From Kribbella sp. VKM Ac-2569 (lineage in GTDB: Bacteria > Actinomycetota > Actinomycetes > Propionibacteriales > Kribbellaceae), in NCBI RefSeq assembly GCF_004216905.1, contig NZ_SGXJ01000004.1:620001-684000 (forward strand): 64,000 bases of DNA, read 5' to 3'. Position 1 is the first letter of the stretch. Every line of letters begins with the position of its first letter. The position numbers were made by a program, and so were the translations under genes. Under the pieces are notes generated by a model, which searched no databases, was not told the DNA's origin, and saw only the letters and a program-made list of their open reading frames with translations. Positions 60,814-64,000 of this stretch are shown one piece after another.

Positions 60814-61755
60814 CTACGCGGATGCCTCGGAGGCGTTCAGCGCCGCCAGTTCGTGCAACGCCTCGTAGTGCGCGTCGTCCAACTCGGGGATGGCGAGTAC
60901 GGCGGACAGGTGCGCGCGAGCGGCCGGGAGATTGCCGGAGCCGCGCGCCGTACGCGCCAAACCGACCCGTGCCACTGCAACGGTCTCCGGCTGGTCGGCG
61001 TGCTCGCCGATCGACAGGGCCCGGCTGTAGTCCGCGTGGGCGTCTTCCAGCTTCCCCTGCCGTCGGTAGAGCTCGGCACGCTCGCACAGCAGCAGTGCGG
61101 TCTCGTCTGCGAGGCACAGGTGCTCGGCGAGCTCCAGCGCCTCGGTGGTGGCGTCCAGCGGCTCGTCGACGACCTGCCGGAGCGCGCTGAGGGCCAGGAA
61201 CATGCCCCACCGGTCCTCGAGCATCCGGAAGCGGCCCAGCGCCGTACGCAGGCTCTGTGCCGTGTCACCGGGTGCAGCTGTCGTCAGACCGGGGTAGCCA
61301 CGGCACAGTTCGACTGCTGCGCGCGTCCACGCGTCGCCGGCCTCGTTGCGCTCCAACACGTCCTCAACCACGGCGGCCGGTTCGAACGGTCCGAACACGA
61401 GTGACCACAGCAGCACCGTCACGGAGTACCGGAACGGGCCGGTCGTCGTCAGCACGATCTGCTGGGCCAGCTCCACCTGCTCCTGCTCAGCCGACGCCGC
61501 ACCGTGGATGACCGCCAGCAGGTACTCCTCGTCCAGCCCGACCGGGACGGTCCGGCCGAGCATGCTGAGCACCCGCTCGGCCGCGGCAGCAGCCTCGTCC
61601 TGGAGCCCGTTCGACCACCAGTACGCCGAATAGCGCGCAACGAGCCGTAAGGCGGTCCGTAGGTCGCTCTCACACGCGCGCTCGATCGCGCTGACGACCT
61701 GGTCCGCCTCCAGACTGTGTGGTCCGCCGGAGCCCCCCAAGTTCACGTGCTTCAT
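60814..61755 (-). CDS. TPR-like helical protein, regulator-derived
   Basis: A 313-residue helical protein from ATG 61755. Degenerate TPR-like repeats (ALRLVARYSAYWWSNGLQDEA, LFCERAELYRRQGKLEDAHADYSRALSIGEH, VARVGLARTARGSGNLPAARAHL) match the C-terminal helical part of large actinobacterial transcriptional activators such as the SARP/AfsR or LuxR-type ATPase regulators. No DNA-binding or ATPase domain is present, so it is either a stand-alone TPR protein or a remnant. Confidence 0.6.
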   Translation of the reverse strand: MKHVNLGGSGGPHSLEADQVVSAIERACESDLRTALRLVARYSAYWWSNGLQDEAAAAAERVLSMLGRTVPVGLDEEYLLAVIHGAASAEQEQVELAQQIVLTTTGPFRYSVTVLLWSLVFGPFEPAAVVEDVLERNEAGDAWTRAAVELCRGYPGLTTAAPGDTAQSLRTALGRFRMLEDRWGMFLALSALRQVVDEPLDATTEALELAEHLCLADETALLLCERAELYRRQGKLEDAHADYSRALSIGEHADQPETVAVARVGLARTARGSGNLPAARAHLSAVLAIPELDDAHYEALHELAALNASEASA

Positions 61756-61789
61756 TGTCGCTCGCCCGTGTTAACGCCGTGTCACGGGG

Positions 61790-62488
61790 TCAGAAACGGA
61801 GTACTCCCCAGGTCGCCGGGCGGTGCATGTCCGCGACGCCCTGCGGGGACCAGACCCAGAACTCGCAGTCGTCGCCCTTCACGTACGCGCCGTCGACGAC
61901 CTCGTGCGGCCACTCGCAGCGCATCAGGTTCATCCGCCACTCGTCACCCGGGTTCGGTGGGGTTGCCCGGCCCTTGTTGTAGGGAGCCAGCTCGGCCCAC
62001 GGTACGGCGACCTCCGCCGACCACCCGGTGTCCGTGTCGGACGGGTCGTTGAGCGTGCCGTCGACGTGGACCGCGGTCCGCAGACCGGGCAGGTTCGTCG
62101 GGTCGATCGGCACGCCGCCGTCGACGTACGGCTTCGGCAGCGTGAGCTCCCAGATCGTCCCGAGCGGGTTGATCTCGAACTCGTAGTAGTTCTGCCCGTC
62201 GCCGTCCGGGTCGAGGAACAGCTCGAAGTTGTTCTCGTGGAACAGCTTGCTGTTGTGCTCGGTCATCGTCGCCCAGACGTGCGGCTCCTCGAGCAGGCCG
62301 CCGACGTACAGGTACTGGTCGTCGTACATCAGCTTCGCCCGGGTCCGGAACCGTGGCGTGGGGCCGTCGTGGATCGGGACGAAGCCGGTCGTCCACGGCG
62401 CGGCCTCCCAGGCCGGGTCGGTCAGGGTGCCGTCGAGGTTCGGCGTGGTGGCGGTCCGCGGGCACTCGTAGACGGGCAGGTCAGGCAT
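61790..62488 (-). CDS. CBM9-like carbohydrate-binding protein
   Basis: A 232-residue protein from ATG 62488. TTPNLDGTLTDPAWEAAPW, then AKLMYDDQYLYVGGLLEEPHVWATM, NNFELFLDPDGDGQNYYEFEINPLG and WSAEVAVPWAEL are the family-9 carbohydrate-binding module pattern. Conserved Asp/Trp residues bind sugars and calcium in known members. No signal peptide is seen, so it may be cytosolic. Its start region overlaps the membrane protein gene by 8 bp. Confidence 0.85.
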   Translation of the reverse strand: MPDLPVYECPRTATTPNLDGTLTDPAWEAAPWTTGFVPIHDGPTPRFRTRAKLMYDDQYLYVGGLLEEPHVWATMTEHNSKLFHENNFELFLDPDGDGQNYYEFEINPLGTIWELTLPKPYVDGGVPIDPTNLPGLRTAVHVDGTLNDPSDTDTGWSAEVAVPWAELAPYNKGRATPPNPGDEWRMNLMRCEWPHEVVDGAYVKGDDCEFWVWSPQGVADMHRPATWGVLRF

Positions 62489-62966
62489 CGGCACGCTCCA
62501 GCAGTCGGGCGAGAAGGTTGGCGAGCAGGAAGGTGACGGCGGTCAGCACCGGTACGACGGCGAGGATCCAGGGCGAGTCCAGGTGGCCGGTCAGGAACGC
62601 CACCACCAGCGCGACCATGAACGCGACGCCGAGGAACGGGATCAGCTTCGGGTGCGGCATCGCCAGCCGGCTCAGCGCCGTACCGCCGAGCACCATCGTG
62701 ACGACCACGATCACGATCAGCAGCGGCAGCCCGAGGGCGCCGCAGTTCGTGGTGTCCCGGAACCGCTCGCAGCCGCGCTCGCTCAGCCACACCAGCGCGA
62801 TGGTCGCGAACCCGCACAGCAGCCCGACGACGGCCAGGATCAGCCCCGGCGGCAGCGGCGGCCCGTCGTACCGCCCCGGGCGCTCCTCCTCCGCCTCGTC
62901 GTCGGCGGCCTCCAGCGCGGCTTCCAGATCGTCCGGCATCCGGTCGTCGTCGTCCTCCTGACCCAT
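62481..62966 (-). CDS. Small membrane protein of unknown function
   Basis: A 161-residue protein with an acidic N-terminus (QEDDDDRMPDDLEAALEAAD) and about four membrane helices (GLILAVVGLLCGFATIALVW, LPLLIVIVVVTMVLGGTAL, LIPFLGVAFMVALVVAFLTG, WILAVVPVLTAVTFLLANLL). Two Cys in the loop CERFRDTTNC could form a disulfide. It lies between the CBM9 and lipB genes. No function can be assigned. Confidence 0.7.
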   Translation of the reverse strand: MGQEDDDDRMPDDLEAALEAADDEAEEERPGRYDGPPLPPGLILAVVGLLCGFATIALVWLSERGCERFRDTTNCGALGLPLLIVIVVVTMVLGGTALSRLAMPHPKLIPFLGVAFMVALVVAFLTGHLDSPWILAVVPVLTAVTFLLANLLARLLERADA

Positions 62967-62975
62967 TGCGGCAGG

Positions 62976-63605
62976 CTATCGGGCTCCCAGGGAGTTCGCG
63001 ATGGCATCGCGCACGTCGGCGTCGGTGGGCGCGGTCAGGCCCTGCTCCGCGGCCAGCTCGGCGAGCGAGACCATCGTGACGTCGTCCAGCCCGCAGCTGG
63101 TGAACGTGTGAAACACGGTCATGTCCGGGTCCACGTTCACCGAGAACCCATGGCTGGTCACGCCGCGCCGGATCCGCATGCCGATCGAGCAGAGCTTCCG
63201 GCCGTCCTCGGTCCAGACACCGACCAGGCTGCTCGCTCCCTTCGGCGTGTCCCGGCGTACCAGCGGGAAACCGAGTGACCCGAGGGCCTCGATCAGACCG
63301 TTCTCCAACCAGCGCACGATGTCGACCGGGCCGCGCTGGTGCAGGTCGATCACCAGGTACCCGACCAGCTGGCCGGGGCCGTGGTACGTCGCGTACCCGC
63401 CGCGGTCGACCTGCACCGTCGGGATCGCGGCCGCCTCCGCGGGCAGGTCGTCGAGGACCGTCCGCGGTCCGTAGGTGATCACCGGCGGATGACTCAGCAG
63501 GAACAGGCGATCCTCGGCCTTGCCCTCGACGCGCTCCTCGACCCAGCCACGCATGTCCTTCGAGGCGACGTCGTACTCCACCTCACCGAGATCAATCCGC
63601 TGCAT
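62976..63605 (-). CDS. lipB: Lipoyl (octanoyl) transferase
   Basis: A 209-residue enzyme that moves the octanoyl group from acyl carrier protein to lipoate-dependent enzymes. RGGYATYHGPGQLVGYLVID (residues 68-87) is the family signature. The catalytic Lys138 is in RKLCSIG and the nucleophile Cys171 in FTSCGLDDV. It starts at ATG 63605, 4 bp after the next gene's stop, and heads this group. Confidence 0.93.
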   Translation of the reverse strand: MQRIDLGEVEYDVASKDMRGWVEERVEGKAEDRLFLLSHPPVITYGPRTVLDDLPAEAAAIPTVQVDRGGYATYHGPGQLVGYLVIDLHQRGPVDIVRWLENGLIEALGSLGFPLVRRDTPKGASSLVGVWTEDGRKLCSIGMRIRRGVTSHGFSVNVDPDMTVFHTFTSCGLDDVTMVSLAELAAEQGLTAPTDADVRDAIANSLGAR

Positions 63606-63609
63606 ACGT

Positions 63610-64000
63610 TCAGGTTAGGCCGTACGGCGCGCGGCGCAGGACGTCGTACAGCAGCCGGCGATCGACCACGTTGCCCTCCGGCTCCAGCCAGTTGAGGAGT
63701 TCACGGTCGGCGGACCGTGCCGACACACACGTCACGGCGGCCTCGGAGCCGGCCTGCGTCATGATCCCGCCCTGGCCGTCCACGGTCGGGTGAACGATCA
63801 GGAAGCCGCGTACCTCAGCCGTCCGGAGCCGCCCGCTCCAGGCAGCCACAGCGGACTCCAGCGCGGGCACCGGGCTGTCGATCGGCTGGCCGTTGAAGAC
63901 GAGGGACCCGTAGGCGTCGAGCGAGTACGCGCCGGGAGGTCCGACCAGCGACACGATCAGAGCGACGCGGTGCCCGTTGAGCAGCATGTGATCGACGGCG
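63610..64000 (-). CDS. NERD-like nuclease-related domain protein (partial)
   Basis: The C-terminal 130 residues of a gene that starts beyond the right edge. The reading begins AVDHMLLNGHRVALIVSLVGPPGAYSLDAYG. The Asp-His pair followed by strands GPPGAYSLDAYGSLVFNG recalls the NERD (nuclease-related) domain, in which D-H-L and the ID-K core bind metal; the canonical Lys is not visible. The rest (EVRGFLIVHPTVDGQGGIMTQ) has alternating strands. Identity is tentative because the N-terminus is missing. Confidence 0.45.
   Translation of the reverse strand, partial: AVDHMLLNGHRVALIVSLVGPPGAYSLDAYGSLVFNGQPIDSPVPALESAVAAWSGRLRTAEVRGFLIVHPTVDGQGGIMTQAGSEAAVTCVSARSADRELLNWLEPEGNVVDRRLLYDVLRRAPYGLT

Overview
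This is high-GC DNA with GTG/ATG starts, many 4-bp start/stop overlaps and an actinobacterial core gene set (dnaX, ybaB, recR, a DUF5063-like gene, lysC-asd, ffs, a tRNA-Ser gene). It looks like a chromosome segment of a Propionibacteriales-type actinobacterium. Kribbella is my impression only, not a demonstrated assignment.

Positions 1 to about 9,150 are the integrase-proximal part of an actinomycete integrative and conjugative element (AICE). It carries a GntR-family repressor (cut by the window edge) with operators, a small-gene operon, an Spd-like membrane protein, an FtsK/TraB-type DNA translocase, a cluster of 8-bp repeats (candidate clt transfer locus), small accessory proteins, a prim-pol primase plus a DUF3631 helicase-like protein with iteron-like repeats (candidate replication origin), an excisionase and a tyrosine integrase. 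The element ends in the 3' end of tRNA-Ser(GGA). Its other end lies left of the window.

Positions 9,260-30,400 are mostly housekeeping: an acetyltransferase, a flavin/F420-type oxidoreductase, SRP RNA, nadE, a MarR/SRPBCC pair, an acyl-CoA synthetase, dnaX, a Crp-like regulator, ybaB-recR preceded by a DnaA-box cluster, LexA-controlled dinB, an MFS transporter, ArsR plus a DHFR-like protein, lysC-asd and a TrmB/LuxR-type regulator. About 1 kb of mostly non-coding DNA follows.

Positions 30,470-46,770 form one long plus-strand operon for a cell-surface polysaccharide. It begins with a strongly initiated leader peptide coupled to a Wzm/Wzt-like ABC exporter, continues with glycosyltransferases, and contains a complete gene set for a UDP-2,3-diacetamido-2,3-dideoxy-mannuronic acid precursor (wbpA, B, E, D and I types) plus a membrane acyltransferase. 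Two proteins share an unusual 'NSAGQ' glycosyltransferase-like domain, once alone and once fused to a GT4 domain. A nested hairpin terminator ends the operon.

Positions 46,860-64,000 are accessory and metabolic: a secreted X-Pro peptidase, two tandem secreted paralogues, an MmyB-type regulator divergent from an SDR, a Tat-exported protein, a NrtR-type Nudix regulator divergent from an SPFH protein/NAD-kinase-like pair with two shared operators, a PfkB kinase, a lipase-like hydrolase, a DUF2975/HTH pair with a 37-bp palindrome, a 3-oxoacid CoA-transferase, a TPR-like protein, a CBM9-like protein, lipB and a partial NERD-like gene.
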